A stretch of 64,000 nucleotides of DNA from Mangrovibacterium sp041596335 (GCF_041596335.1 NZ_JBFHIT010000005.1:1-64000), one strand, 5' to 3'; positions 34,840 through 44,698 are shown, numbered from the stretch's first letter. The notes: generated from the sequence alone by a model not told the origin. Program-made: numbers and translations.

Positions 34840-36498
34840 ATGAGAACAAATACCATAGTCCTGTTTTTTCTGGCATTGCTCGTTTTCTGCGGGTGCAGTA
34901 ATTTCAAATCGACCAAATCATCAAACCCTGATGTGGTAATTTATGGAGGTACATCGGCTGCGATAACTGCTGCTGTTCAGTTGGCTCAAATGAACAAAAA
35001 CGTGTTGGTTGTGTGTCCCGAAAAGCACATTGGTGGCTTGTCGGCCAGTGGTCTGGGATTTACTGATGTGGGTGATAAGAGTGTCATCGGCGGACTTTCG
35101 CGCGAATTTTATCACCGCGTATACCTGCACTACCAAAACAAGAACGCCTGGAACTGGCAACCACGTGGCGAGTACGACAATCAGGGGCAGGGAACCACAG
35201 CGATCGATGATAGTATGCAAACTATGTGGACGTTTGAACCGCATGTGGCTGAACAGATTTTTGAGGAATTTGTGGCTCAAAATAGCATCACCATCCTTCG
35301 CGACGAATGGCTCGACCGTGAAAATGGCGTTGAAGTAGTTGATGGCAAAATCAAATCCATCACCATGTTAAGTGGCAAAAAATTCGAAGCCGAAATTTTC
35401 ATGGATGCCACCTACGAGGGCGACCTGATGGCTGCTGCCGGAGTGAACTACCACGTTGGACGCGAGGCCAACAGCGTATACAACGAAACATGGAATGGTG
35501 TGCAGAAAGGCGTATATCACCACAGTCACAATTTTCAGCAACTCAATATTAGCCCGTATGTCATCCCAGGGGACTCTACAAGTGGCGTTTTACCTCGTAT
35601 CTCAACCGAGCCTCCGGGCGAAAACGGTTCGGGCGATAAACGTGTACAGGCCTATAATTACCGTTTATGTACCACCAATGCCGAAGGAAATGTGGTGCCT
35701 TTTGAAAAGCCCGGGAATTACGATCCTGCTCAATACGAGTTGCTGAGACGAGTGTTCAGAGGCGGACGATATTCGATGTTTGGAGGAGGTAAAATTCCGA
35801 ATCACAAAAGGGATGTCAACAATGTTGGCCCTTTTAGCTCCGACAATATTGGCATGAACTACGATTACCCCGAAGCATCGTACGAAGAACGAAAGGCAAT
35901 TCTTCAGGAACACATCGACTACCACAAAGGCTTGCTTTATTTCTGGTGTACAGATGAAAGTGTTCCTGAGAACCTGAGGGATAAAATGAAAACCTGGGGT
36001 CTGGCCAAAGATGAGTTTGTCGATAACGGCCACTGGCCTTACCAAATTTATGTGCGCGAAGCACGTCGTATGATTGGCGAATATGTGATGACCGAAAATG
36101 AAATTTTGGGCCGTCAGAAAGTTGATAAGCCAATCGGTATGGGCTCGTACACTATGGATTCGCACAATACGCAGCGCTACATTACCTCTGAAGGGTATGT
36201 GCAAAACGAGGGCGATCTGGGGGTTGATGCGGATCAACCGTACCAAATTCACCTGGGAACAATTCTTCCTAAAAAAGAAGAATGTAAAAACCTGTTGGTT
36301 CTAACTGCCGTTTCCAGCTCACACATTGCTTTTGGCTCCATCCGTATGGAACCGGTGTTTATGATTCTGGGGCAAAGTGCCGGGGTTTTGGCCGGAATGG
36401 CTGTTGAGGAAGGTGTTGATATGCATGATATAGCCTATGTTGAGCTGGCAGATGAACTGCACGCGCTGGGACAAATTTTGGCCGTTACGGATAAATAG
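34840..36498 (+). CDS. FAD-dependent oxidoreductase (FAD_oxidored family), copy 2
   Basis: A 552-aa flavoprotein clearly paralogous to the one at 25338; both share IPGDSTSGV, QAYNYRLC, AKDEFVDNGH and the C-terminal SIRMEP motif. Here the N terminus is a lipoprotein signal (VFCGC, Cys20), so it is membrane-anchored. The dinucleotide motif is VIYGGTSAAITAAVQLA (about 32-48), which has Ala where copy 1 has Gly in the third glycine position. The substrate is unknown. It follows GH29 copy 2 by six bases, repeating the FAD/GH29 pairing in the opposite order. The likely role is oxidation of a released or chain-end sugar. Confidence 0.85.
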   Translation: MRTNTIVLFFLALLVFCGCSNFKSTKSSNPDVVIYGGTSAAITAAVQLAQMNKNVLVVCPEKHIGGLSASGLGFTDVGDKSVIGGLSREFYHRVYLHYQNKNAWNWQPRGEYDNQGQGTTAIDDSMQTMWTFEPHVAEQIFEEFVAQNSITILRDEWLDRENGVEVVDGKIKSITMLSGKKFEAEIFMDATYEGDLMAAAGVNYHVGREANSVYNETWNGVQKGVYHHSHNFQQLNISPYVIPGDSTSGVLPRISTEPPGENGSGDKRVQAYNYRLCTTNAEGNVVPFEKPGNYDPAQYELLRRVFRGGRYSMFGGGKIPNHKRDVNNVGPFSSDNIGMNYDYPEASYEERKAILQEHIDYHKGLLYFWCTDESVPENLRDKMKTWGLAKDEFVDNGHWPYQIYVREARRMIGEYVMTENEILGRQKVDKPIGMGSYTMDSHNTQRYITSEGYVQNEGDLGVDADQPYQIHLGTILPKKEECKNLLVLTAVSSSHIAFGSIRMEPVFMILGQSAGVLAGMAVEEGVDMHDIAYVELADELHALGQILAVTDK

Positions 36499-36593
36499 AG
36501 TCAGATGAAACGAGAAAGTAAAAGGAAGCGGAGCTGCTGAGGGGGAAACATATCCTGCCTGTTTGCAAAAATCGATCACTAAATATTTCGCAA

Positions 36594-38903
36594 ATGAAGA
36601 CTAGAAATCGGATAACATATTGGATTGTTTTGGCATTTATGGTGTTGGCTTCTTGCAACCCAAAACCCAAAACCATCCAAAACAACATCAACTGGCCCGA
36701 ATTTTTGGCGCAGCACGATTTGATCTGGGACGAGACCCCGTTGCAATGGAACGAAGGTGCATTCACCGGAAACGGTCAGGTGGGCATGATGATTTTTGCA
36801 ACGATGAGTGATAATCGTCTGGATTTCCACATGGGACGGCAGGATGTTACGGATCACCGGCTGGCGCCCGGCAAAAAAACATCAATGGATGTGAAGGATG
36901 CCAGCTTGCTGGATTACTCCAGACTAGATATTGGTCGAATGGTCCTTCGTCCGGCCGGAAAAATCCAGTCCATAAAAGTTCGTCAGCATTTATGGAATGC
37001 CGAGGTTCGCGGAACTATTTTTACCGATTTGGGCGAGCTAACTTTTAGGGCTTTCACACCTTACGACCGTATGTTGAATGTAATTGAGGTTCGTTCAACC
37101 GAAAAAAACGACGGTGGTCCGGTGGATTACAAGTGGGAGTGGAAAGCCGGAAATCCGGTGTCGCCACGAACTTTGGCCATGCCCGACCGATACACGGATT
37201 ACATCCCAAATCCAAACCCGGTTGTTTCGGGTGAAGGTGAAATTAAAACCTGTGTGCAAAGCTTGTTGGCAGGTGGCGATTATGCCACAGCCTGGTTGGA
37301 AAAGAAAAACAACGATACGGCGTCAACTTTGTATTTGTCAACAGCCAACGAAATACCTGCCGCGAATGAGTCGGTAAAAGTGGCGAGCCAGGCGGTTAAA
37401 GAAGCGGCTTTGCTTTCTGTTTCTGAAGTTGAAGAATCTCACCGCCAATGGTGGCACAATTATTTCCAAAAATCGTTCTTATCAATCCCCGATGGAAGAA
37501 TGGAATCCTTTTACTGGATTCAACTTTATAAAATGGCAGCCTGCTCGCGTGCTGATGGCCCGGCACTCGACTTAAACGGCCCGTACCTGAAAGTAACATC
37601 ATGGCCCGGACTGTGGTGGAACCTAAACGTTCAGCTTACCTACTGGCCGTTTAATACCAGCAATCACCTCGAGATTGCCGAAAACTACATCAAGCTAATT
37701 GATGATTACGGCGATGCCATGCTGAAGAACCGGTTTAGTGGCTCAAGCCTTGGCGACTATGCCTGGGCTTTGCACAACTACTGGCTAATCTACAGTTACA
37801 AAGGCGACTGGGAAGCCATTCAACAAAAATGGGTGCCCAAAGCTATGGACATAGCCAAAATTTACGAAGGCAAACAAGTAACCAATGAAAAGGGGCAGAT
37901 TGAGCTAGTTGCCATGGGGTCGCCCGAATACAAAGGCTTTGAGAAGTTTAAAAACACAAATTATAATCTGGCGATTTTACGTTGGTTGTTGAATGCTTTA
38001 ATTGAATCGAACGAAAAAGCCGGAGCCAATCTTGCCGAAGTTGAAATGTGGAAACAAACGCTCGATAACTTAATTCCCTATCCGGTTGATGAAAATGGAT
38101 TAATGATTGGCAGTGACCAGGCTGTTGATATGTCGCACCGGCATTATTCGCATTTGTTGGCTTTGTATCCTTTGTTTCAACTCGACCCCGACTCGCCCGA
38201 GGATATGGCCTTGGTGGATAAATCGGTGGTGCACTGGCATAAAATTGATGATGGCAAAGGTTTGGCCGGCTATTCCTATACAGGTGCTGCCTCGTTGTAC
38301 AATGCGCTGGGGCGCGGCAACGATGCCAACGACATTTTGCAGCATTTCCTGACCAAACAAATTGGCGGTGGTGGTGCCATATTGCTCCCCAATACCTTTT
38401 ATTGCGAGGCTCATGGAAAGAATCCTGTTATTGAAACACCACTAAGTGCCGCTTCATCAATTATGGAATTTTTGCTTCAAAGCTGGGGCAATAAAATCAG
38501 GGTTTTCCCGGCTATGCCTGGCGAGTGGAACGAGGCTTCGTTTGATCAGCTTCGCGCACAAGGTGGATTTTTGGTTAGTGCATCGTATCGCGAAAACCAA
38601 ACAGATTGGGTGGCCATAAAAAGCGAAGTCGGCGAACCTTGTGTCTTAAAAGTTCCGGGATGGTCGAAAGCCAAACAAATTGGCGGGAGCGAAAAAGTGA
38701 AAATTACCAAAATAGCTGAGGGCGAATTTGAACTTGCCCTAAAAAAAGGGCAGGAGGTCATTCTTTCTTCTTTAAATGAAGAAATTCAACCTGAATTGAA
38801 CGCCGCCGGACATAAGCCAACTGAGCTTAACTTATACGGGGTGAAGAAGGGAATGAATTTTAAAGAAGAAATGGTCTATACGGTTCCTGAGTTTGAGTAT
38901 TAA
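36594..38903 (+). CDS. Divergent GH95-like (alpha/alpha)6-barrel protein
   Basis: A 769-aa lipoprotein (VLASC, Cys21). The N-terminal beta-sandwich has WNEGAFTGNGQVGMMIF (about 50), matching the LPLGNGRLGAMVF element of GH95. The helical barrel contains WWNLNVQLTYWPFNTSNH (about 339), which lines up with the NINTEMNYWP region holding two catalytic Asn residues in GH95; one Asn survives plainly and the local context differs. A C-terminal beta-sandwich follows. I read it as a distant GH95 relative (clan GH-L/GH-M-like), possibly DUF5703-type. The substrate cannot be named. It follows the FAD gene by 95 bases and belongs to the same array. Confidence 0.6.
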   Translation: MKTRNRITYWIVLAFMVLASCNPKPKTIQNNINWPEFLAQHDLIWDETPLQWNEGAFTGNGQVGMMIFATMSDNRLDFHMGRQDVTDHRLAPGKKTSMDVKDASLLDYSRLDIGRMVLRPAGKIQSIKVRQHLWNAEVRGTIFTDLGELTFRAFTPYDRMLNVIEVRSTEKNDGGPVDYKWEWKAGNPVSPRTLAMPDRYTDYIPNPNPVVSGEGEIKTCVQSLLAGGDYATAWLEKKNNDTASTLYLSTANEIPAANESVKVASQAVKEAALLSVSEVEESHRQWWHNYFQKSFLSIPDGRMESFYWIQLYKMAACSRADGPALDLNGPYLKVTSWPGLWWNLNVQLTYWPFNTSNHLEIAENYIKLIDDYGDAMLKNRFSGSSLGDYAWALHNYWLIYSYKGDWEAIQQKWVPKAMDIAKIYEGKQVTNEKGQIELVAMGSPEYKGFEKFKNTNYNLAILRWLLNALIESNEKAGANLAEVEMWKQTLDNLIPYPVDENGLMIGSDQAVDMSHRHYSHLLALYPLFQLDPDSPEDMALVDKSVVHWHKIDDGKGLAGYSYTGAASLYNALGRGNDANDILQHFLTKQIGGGGAILLPNTFYCEAHGKNPVIETPLSAASSIMEFLLQSWGNKIRVFPAMPGEWNEASFDQLRAQGGFLVSASYRENQTDWVAIKSEVGEPCVLKVPGWSKAKQIGGSEKVKITKIAEGEFELALKKGQEVILSSLNEEIQPELNAAGHKPTELNLYGVKKGMNFKEEMVYTVPEFEY

Positions 38904-39041
38904 CCGATTTATAACGGAAGAAGAAGATAATGCCCGTCAATGTCGTTACTTAGATAGTTTCAATCAATCTTGTGGTGGTCGGTGAGGGGCAGCAAGTGCC
39001 CGTTTTGTAAGAAATTTAATTTATTCGTAGAATTTGAAGTT

Positions 39042-39836
39042 ATGGTAAGATCAGATTTGTTGTTAGGATTAGTTATTGTACTACTGTCGGTAGGGGCTTG
39101 TAAAGCCACAGAACCAACCGACTTTGAAAGCTTGAATTCATCTTCCAAATGGAAACTCGAATTATCCGATCCCTGTACAGCCAATTGGCAGGAAAACTGG
39201 TTTAAAGACGGCCTGATTTCGGTGGTTGAACAAAGTGAAAACGGTATGAACCTAATTGCCGGCCCCGAAAATCGAAACGATGCCCATCACACCGTGCTTT
39301 GGACCAAACAATCGTTTACGGGCGATTTGAAAATGGAGTACAACTTCACTCGAACTGATAGCCAAATCGTCAATGTTAATATCCTGTATATTCAGGCCGA
39401 AGGGATTGGCAAAGAGGGCAGAGGAAAGGATATTACCGAGTGGAACGAGTATCGTGATGTACCTACCATGAGCAAATATTATTACAATATGAATCCGCTT
39501 CATATTTCGTACGCAGCGTTTCCAATGGTGAATGAAGATCCTGATAACGACTACATCCGCGTACGCAAATATCCGGCCGAAGAAGGCCGTTTTGGTGAAA
39601 CGGAAGTGCCTCCCGCATACGAGCGGACAGGCTTGTTCCTACCCGGAGTAACCTATCGGGTAACAGTAATTAAATCAAAATCGAAACTCTTTTTTCAGGT
39701 CGAAGGCGAAAACGGGAAGAAGCTTTTCTCCTGGGATCTGAAAGAAGGACAATCACCGGAAGAAGGTCGAATTGGCCTGCGGCACATGTTTACCCGGTCG
39801 GCGCAATACAGCGACTTTAAAGTTTGGACAAAATAA
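39042..39836 (+). CDS. DUF1961-like lipoprotein (jelly-roll fold)
   Basis: A 264-aa lipoprotein when started at 39042, which gives a good signal and lipobox SVGAC (Cys20); an ATG 24 codons upstream would precede it with polar, Cys-containing sequence. The body reads as a concanavalin-like beta-sandwich: WQENWFKDGLIS, AHHTVLWTKQSFTGD, EGRIGLRHMF and a final SDFKVWTK. I recognise it as DUF1961-type, a family common in Bacteroidota PULs without an assigned activity known to me. A polysaccharide lyase or hydrolase acting on the same substrate is plausible; a pure glycan-binding role is the alternative. A weak hairpin (GGGCA/TGCCC, 38987-39001) precedes the start. Confidence 0.65.
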   Translation: MVRSDLLLGLVIVLLSVGACKATEPTDFESLNSSSKWKLELSDPCTANWQENWFKDGLISVVEQSENGMNLIAGPENRNDAHHTVLWTKQSFTGDLKMEYNFTRTDSQIVNVNILYIQAEGIGKEGRGKDITEWNEYRDVPTMSKYYYNMNPLHISYAAFPMVNEDPDNDYIRVRKYPAEEGRFGETEVPPAYERTGLFLPGVTYRVTVIKSKSKLFFQVEGENGKKLFSWDLKEGQSPEEGRIGLRHMFTRSAQYSDFKVWTK

Positions 39837-39961
39837 GTCGCAGAACAGGCATCAATTCCTTTCTTTTTTCGGGAAGGAAACCGGAGAAACTTCGGGCACA
39901 AACGGATGATGAGATACGAATTTGAAAACCGGTACAATAGTCAATTTGAAAACCCTAACCA

Positions 39962-42193
39962 ATGAATCAGTATAAAATTCTGCTTACATTTTTCATTTTT
40001 AGTTTTGTTCAGCTTGCCAGTTTCTCGCAATCGATAAAATTTTCTGCAGCTCCCGAAGATTATCAGTTGTATGCACGTAATCAGGTTGATAGTGCAGAGG
40101 TGGTTATCGCAGGTGAGTTTAAAGGGGAACAAAATGTTGACGGGTTTTCGCTAAAAGTGTTTAAAGATGGCGTTCTATACAACCAGCAGAATGTGGGCGT
40201 AAAAAATAAGCGTTTTTACTGCTCCGAAACAATTCATGCGGGTTTGCATCAATTTAAATTTGAGTTATACAGCAGCGTAGATGGTCGCGAGAACCTTTGT
40301 TTTGCAGCCGACAGCGTTGTGTGTGGCGATGCCTACATCATTTCAGGTCAATCAAATTCTCACGCCAGTAGCAGCAAGTCAACCTATAGCAGTCCGTACT
40401 GCCGGAGCTTTGGTGTTAAAACCGGCTATGAACCCTACGACGAAGACGATAAACTTGTTCGCTGGGGAAGGGCAACGGGCAACTGTCCGGACCTGAAGGG
40501 TGTTGGAGGTTGGTTCCGGAAAAACAAGTTTGGTGTTGGCGTATGGGGCATGCAACTGATGAAATTGATTGTTGAAGAATACCAGATTCCGGTGTGCATT
40601 ATCAACGGAGGTAGCGGTTCTTCATCGATTGAACAAAACATGCTGTATCCCGAGCAGCCTTCGTTGGAAACCAGTTTTGGACGGTTGGCTTACCGGGTTG
40701 CCCAGTCCGGATTGAAAGACCATATTAAGGCAATTTTATGGCATCAGGGCGAAGCGAATACTAAAACGGCAGATGCTTGGCGGTCGTATCCGCAAAACTT
40801 TCAGCAGCTATTGGCCGATTGGGATCGGGTTTACACTGGCGTTGAGAAAATTTATCTTTTTCAGCTTCATCCGGGCTGTGGTGGCGACTACCAATCTGAG
40901 TTGAGGGAAACTCAGCATCAGCTGGCTCTTCAGTCGGATCGGATAGAAATTATGTCGACAACCGGTGTGGACGGGCACGATGGATGCCATTTTTCCTACG
41001 AAGGATATTGCGAGTTTGCACAGCGTATTTTTCCGCTGCTTGCCCGTGACTTTTACGGCGAAAAAACCGACCGAACCATTACTCCACCTGCACTGCTCGA
41101 AGCAAGGTTCACAGGCGCGAACGAAATTACTCTGGAGTTTGATCAACCCATTCGTTTGGACGAACCCAACGAGGTGAACGGACTTGTTCATGAGCTGAAA
41201 GACCAGTTCTTCTTTTATAACGGAACAAGCGACACGCTGCTGTCGGATGTGGTGGCTCAGCTTGAAGTCGACGGCCAATATCTAACACTTCATCTAAAAG
41301 ATCAGGCAACTTACCAGTCGGTTACGTACCTGCCCGGCCGATGCTATTTGAACACCAACGATGTCTACAATGGTCCGTGGATTAGAGGGGCTGAAAATAA
41401 TCTGGGGGCTCTAAGTTTCACCCAAAAGCCAATCGTGCAGCCTTCAACTTCATCGGACAAAATACGGCCCGACTGGCACGGCTATAAAATGCTTGATTCA
41501 ACGTTGAACGGAATTCCGTTTAAAGTCGTGTTTCCCCACAAAGCTAATCAGCAGCGAAATTGGATTTGGCGTGCCCGCTTTTGGGGAACTGAACCTCAAA
41601 CAGATTTGGCTCTTCTCGAAGCAGGTTTTCATGTGGCCTATATTGATGTTGCAGGTTTGTTTGGCTGCGAAAAAGCGGTGAAAATCTGGGATGAATTTTA
41701 CGATATGATGGTCGCCAACTACCAGTTGAACCCGAAAGTTGTGCTGGAAGGAATGAGCCGTGGCGGGTTGATTGTTTTCAACTGGGCCAACCGCAATGCC
41801 GAAAAAGTTGCCTGTATTTATGCCGATGCTCCGGTGTGCGATTTCAAGAGCTGGCCGGGCGGAAAAGGTTCCGGTGATGGTAATTCGCAGGCCTGGCAAT
41901 CCTGCCTGACTCAGTATGGTTTTACCGAACAGGTGGCTTTGCTCTACCATGGCAACCCGATTGATCACATGGAACATGTTGCAGGTTTGAAAGTTCCGAT
42001 CTTATGTGTTATTGGCGATGCTGACACGGTTGTTCCCTTTTCTGAGAATACCGCTTTGCTCGAAAACAGATTGAATGCGCTGGGCTGGGAGCTCAATATC
42101 ATCCACAAACCTGGCGTTGGGCATCATCCGCATTCGCTAAAAGACCCAAAACCGATTGTCGATTTTATCCTAAAAAATACAGAAGGAATCTAA
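39962..42193 (+). CDS. Double esterase: SGNH (sialate O-acetylesterase-like) domain fused to alpha/beta-hydrolase
   Basis: A 743-aa secreted protein (signal peptide, cleavage near ASFSQ) with two separate serine-esterase folds. Residues about 120-375 are an SGNH/SASA domain: nucleophile Ser131 in IISGQSNSHAS, ILWHQGEANT (about 258) and HDGCHFSYEG (about 339, Asp/His of the triad). A beta-sandwich linker runs to about 490. Residues about 510-743 are an alpha/beta-hydrolase: nucleophile elbow GMSRGG with Ser599, acid in GDADTVVP, and His in GVGHHPHS. Both halves keep full catalytic sets, so two different acyl groups, or one group at two positions, may be removed. It precedes the GH95 gene by 12 bases. 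Confidence 0.85.
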   Translation: MNQYKILLTFFIFSFVQLASFSQSIKFSAAPEDYQLYARNQVDSAEVVIAGEFKGEQNVDGFSLKVFKDGVLYNQQNVGVKNKRFYCSETIHAGLHQFKFELYSSVDGRENLCFAADSVVCGDAYIISGQSNSHASSSKSTYSSPYCRSFGVKTGYEPYDEDDKLVRWGRATGNCPDLKGVGGWFRKNKFGVGVWGMQLMKLIVEEYQIPVCIINGGSGSSSIEQNMLYPEQPSLETSFGRLAYRVAQSGLKDHIKAILWHQGEANTKTADAWRSYPQNFQQLLADWDRVYTGVEKIYLFQLHPGCGGDYQSELRETQHQLALQSDRIEIMSTTGVDGHDGCHFSYEGYCEFAQRIFPLLARDFYGEKTDRTITPPALLEARFTGANEITLEFDQPIRLDEPNEVNGLVHELKDQFFFYNGTSDTLLSDVVAQLEVDGQYLTLHLKDQATYQSVTYLPGRCYLNTNDVYNGPWIRGAENNLGALSFTQKPIVQPSTSSDKIRPDWHGYKMLDSTLNGIPFKVVFPHKANQQRNWIWRARFWGTEPQTDLALLEAGFHVAYIDVAGLFGCEKAVKIWDEFYDMMVANYQLNPKVVLEGMSRGGLIVFNWANRNAEKVACIYADAPVCDFKSWPGGKGSGDGNSQAWQSCLTQYGFTEQVALLYHGNPIDHMEHVAGLKVPILCVIGDADTVVPFSENTALLENRLNALGWELNIIHKPGVGHHPHSLKDPKPIVDFILKNTEGI

Positions 42194-42205
42194 AAAGAGA
42201 CTGAA

Positions 42206-44698
42206 ATGAAGAATGTTTTAAATCTCGTTATATTGATTGCTTTGATTATGGGCGCCTGCACGCAAACCAAGCAATCGAACCTGCTACTTTGGTACAATGC
42301 TCCGGCAGCCGGCTGGAATGAGGCCTTGCCTTTGGGCAACGGGCGATTGGGAGCCATGGTGTTCGGAATACCTTCCAATGAAAATATTCAGTTGAACGAA
42401 GCAACGTTATGGTCTGGTGGCCCTCACCAAAACGACAACCCCGATGCCAAAGCTGCTTTATCCGGGATTCGGAAACTTCTTTTTAACGAAAAATACGATG
42501 AGGCCAGAAATTTGGCCAACGAGAAATTTGTGTCGCAAATTTCGCACGGCATGCCTTACGAAACGGTTGGAAACTTGCGGCTCAATTTTCCTGATCATGA
42601 AAAGTTCACCAATTATTATCGCGAATTGAATCTGGAAAACGCGGTAAACACAACCAAGTATACCGTCGACGGGGTTGAATTCAAACGCGAAGTCTTTACG
42701 TCATTTACCGACCAGGTGATTGTTGTTCGGCTAACGGCCAGCGAAAACGACAAAATCTCGTTCTCAGCCAATATGGATCGTCCGGCGCCTGCCGTTGTCA
42801 GTGTGTCAACCGAAGGAAATGATGTGCTAAAAATGACCGGGTTTAGTAACGACCGAAAAGGCAAACGAATTAAAAATGGGCCTGGCATAAAGGGGCAGGT
42901 CGAGTTTCAGTCGCGCCTGAAGATTGTGACCGATGGTGGAAGCCTGACTTCGAACGACAGCACATTGATGGTGACCAATGCGAACAGCGCAACGCTATTT
43001 GTTTCTATCGCGACTAATTTTGTGAACTATCACGATATCAGTGCCGATCCACATCAACTGGCGAGCGAATATATTGCAAAAGCAGAGCGAAAAAGCTACG
43101 AGCAGTTAGTAAACGACCATTCAGCGTTCTATCAAAGTTATTTCAACCGGGTTGCTTTAGATTTGGGGCAAACCGATTCAATTAAAAACCCAACCGATGT
43201 ACGGATTGAACAATTTAGTAACGGGAACGATCCGGCGCTGGCGGCTTTATATTTTCAGTTTGGCCGGTATTTGTTGATTTCCTCTTCGCAACCCGGCGGA
43301 CAGCCTGGTAATTTGCAGGGTATTTGGTGCAATCAACTCGATCCGCCCTGGAAAAGTGCCTATACCATCAACATAAACACCGAAATGAACTATTGGCCTG
43401 CCGAGGTGACAAACCTCGCCGAAATGCACCAGCCGCTTATCGACATGGTGAAAGATTTATCGGTTACCGGGCGTAAAACAGCTGCCGACATGTATGGTGC
43501 CGATGGTTGGGTGGCTCATCACAATACTGACATTTGGCGAATTTGTGGGCCGGTTGACGGTTCGTGGGGGGTGTGGCCCACCGGCGGAGTATGGTTGAGT
43601 CAGCACTTATGGGAAAAATATGCTTTCAGCGGGGATGTCGATTATTTGCGTTCAGTTTATCCGGCAATGAAAGGGGCGACCGAATTCTGCCTGAGTTTTC
43701 TATCTCCTGAACCCGAGCATGGCTGGTTGGTTATGTCGCCTTCCATGTCGCCCGAGAATGCGCCGCAAAATCATAATAAAGTGACCTTGTCGGCTGGCAC
43801 AACTTTGGATAATCAGCTGGTTTTCGACTTGTTGAGTAAAACCGCGGAGGCTGCGCGATTGCTGAACACCGATGCTGAACTGATTCATAAAATTGAAGAA
43901 ACAATTTCTCAGCTGCCACCCATGCAGGTGGGGCAGTACAGTCAGTTGCAGGAATGGCTGCAAGATTGGGATGATCCGGACGACAAGCACCGTCATGTGT
44001 CTCATTTGTATGGCTTGTATCCTTCCAATCAAATTTCACCCAAACAATATCCGGAGCTTTTTGAAGCGGCACGAAATACGCTTGTTCAGCGCGGTGATCC
44101 GTCAACCGGCTGGTCCATGAACTGGAAAATAAACCTTTGGGCGCGTCTGCTCGATGGAAACCACGCCTATAAGCTGATGGGCGACCAAATTAAGTTGGTG
44201 GATAGCAACGACCCGATGAAAAGAGGAGGAACCTACGCCAATATGTTCGATGCGCATCCGCCTTTTCAAATTGATGGGAATTTTGGCTTCACCTCCGGCC
44301 TTTCAGAAATGTTGGTGCAAAGTCATGATGGTGCGATTCAGCTTTTGCCGGCATTGCCCAATGTGTGGGCTGCAGGTCGTGTAACCGGTTTGCGTGCCAG
44401 GGGAGGCTTCGAAATTGAATCGATGGAATGGAAAAACGGCGGAATTGAAAAAGTGATTATTAAATCAACGCTCGGTGGTAATTGTCGAATTCGTTCCTAC
44501 ACCCGACTGAAATTGGAAAATACGGGCGAACTAATTGACGCGGCAGGCGAGAATCAAAATCCTTTTTATCGATCACCAGCTATTCAGAAACCAATTATTT
44601 CGGACGAAGCAAAATTGAAAGGATTGAATTTGCCTGCCACCCATTTGTATGATATTGCCACAAATCCGGGACAGCAACTTGTTTTGGTACAGATGTAA
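42206..44698 (+). CDS. GH95 alpha-L-fucosidase / alpha-L-galactosidase
   Basis: An 830-aa inverting exo-glycosidase. Lipoprotein signal (LIMGAC, Cys18). The N-terminal beta-sandwich has LPLGNGRLGAMVFG; the (alpha/alpha)6 barrel has GNLQGIWCNQLDPPW then ININTEMNYWPAEV, where Asn389 and Asn391 match the catalytic Asn pair of GH95; GWSMNWKINLWARL and GNFGFTSGLSEML follow. GH95 acts on alpha-1,2-L-fucosyl or alpha-L-galactosyl ends. Length and motifs are canonical, unlike the divergent relative at 36594. It is tightly packed between the double esterase and the sulfatase, so fucosyl removal, deacylation and desulfation may be linked. Confidence 0.93.
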   Translation: MKNVLNLVILIALIMGACTQTKQSNLLLWYNAPAAGWNEALPLGNGRLGAMVFGIPSNENIQLNEATLWSGGPHQNDNPDAKAALSGIRKLLFNEKYDEARNLANEKFVSQISHGMPYETVGNLRLNFPDHEKFTNYYRELNLENAVNTTKYTVDGVEFKREVFTSFTDQVIVVRLTASENDKISFSANMDRPAPAVVSVSTEGNDVLKMTGFSNDRKGKRIKNGPGIKGQVEFQSRLKIVTDGGSLTSNDSTLMVTNANSATLFVSIATNFVNYHDISADPHQLASEYIAKAERKSYEQLVNDHSAFYQSYFNRVALDLGQTDSIKNPTDVRIEQFSNGNDPALAALYFQFGRYLLISSSQPGGQPGNLQGIWCNQLDPPWKSAYTININTEMNYWPAEVTNLAEMHQPLIDMVKDLSVTGRKTAADMYGADGWVAHHNTDIWRICGPVDGSWGVWPTGGVWLSQHLWEKYAFSGDVDYLRSVYPAMKGATEFCLSFLSPEPEHGWLVMSPSMSPENAPQNHNKVTLSAGTTLDNQLVFDLLSKTAEAARLLNTDAELIHKIEETISQLPPMQVGQYSQLQEWLQDWDDPDDKHRHVSHLYGLYPSNQISPKQYPELFEAARNTLVQRGDPSTGWSMNWKINLWARLLDGNHAYKLMGDQIKLVDSNDPMKRGGTYANMFDAHPPFQIDGNFGFTSGLSEMLVQSHDGAIQLLPALPNVWAAGRVTGLRARGGFEIESMEWKNGGIEKVIIKSTLGGNCRIRSYTRLKLENTGELIDAAGENQNPFYRSPAIQKPIISDEAKLKGLNLPATHLYDIATNPGQQLVLVQM

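Noticed and set aside
38987..39008. Hairpin GGGCA/TGCCC followed by GTTTTG
   Set aside because: A stem of only 5 bp and a short T run are too weak to call a terminator; the flanking genes look co-transcribed.
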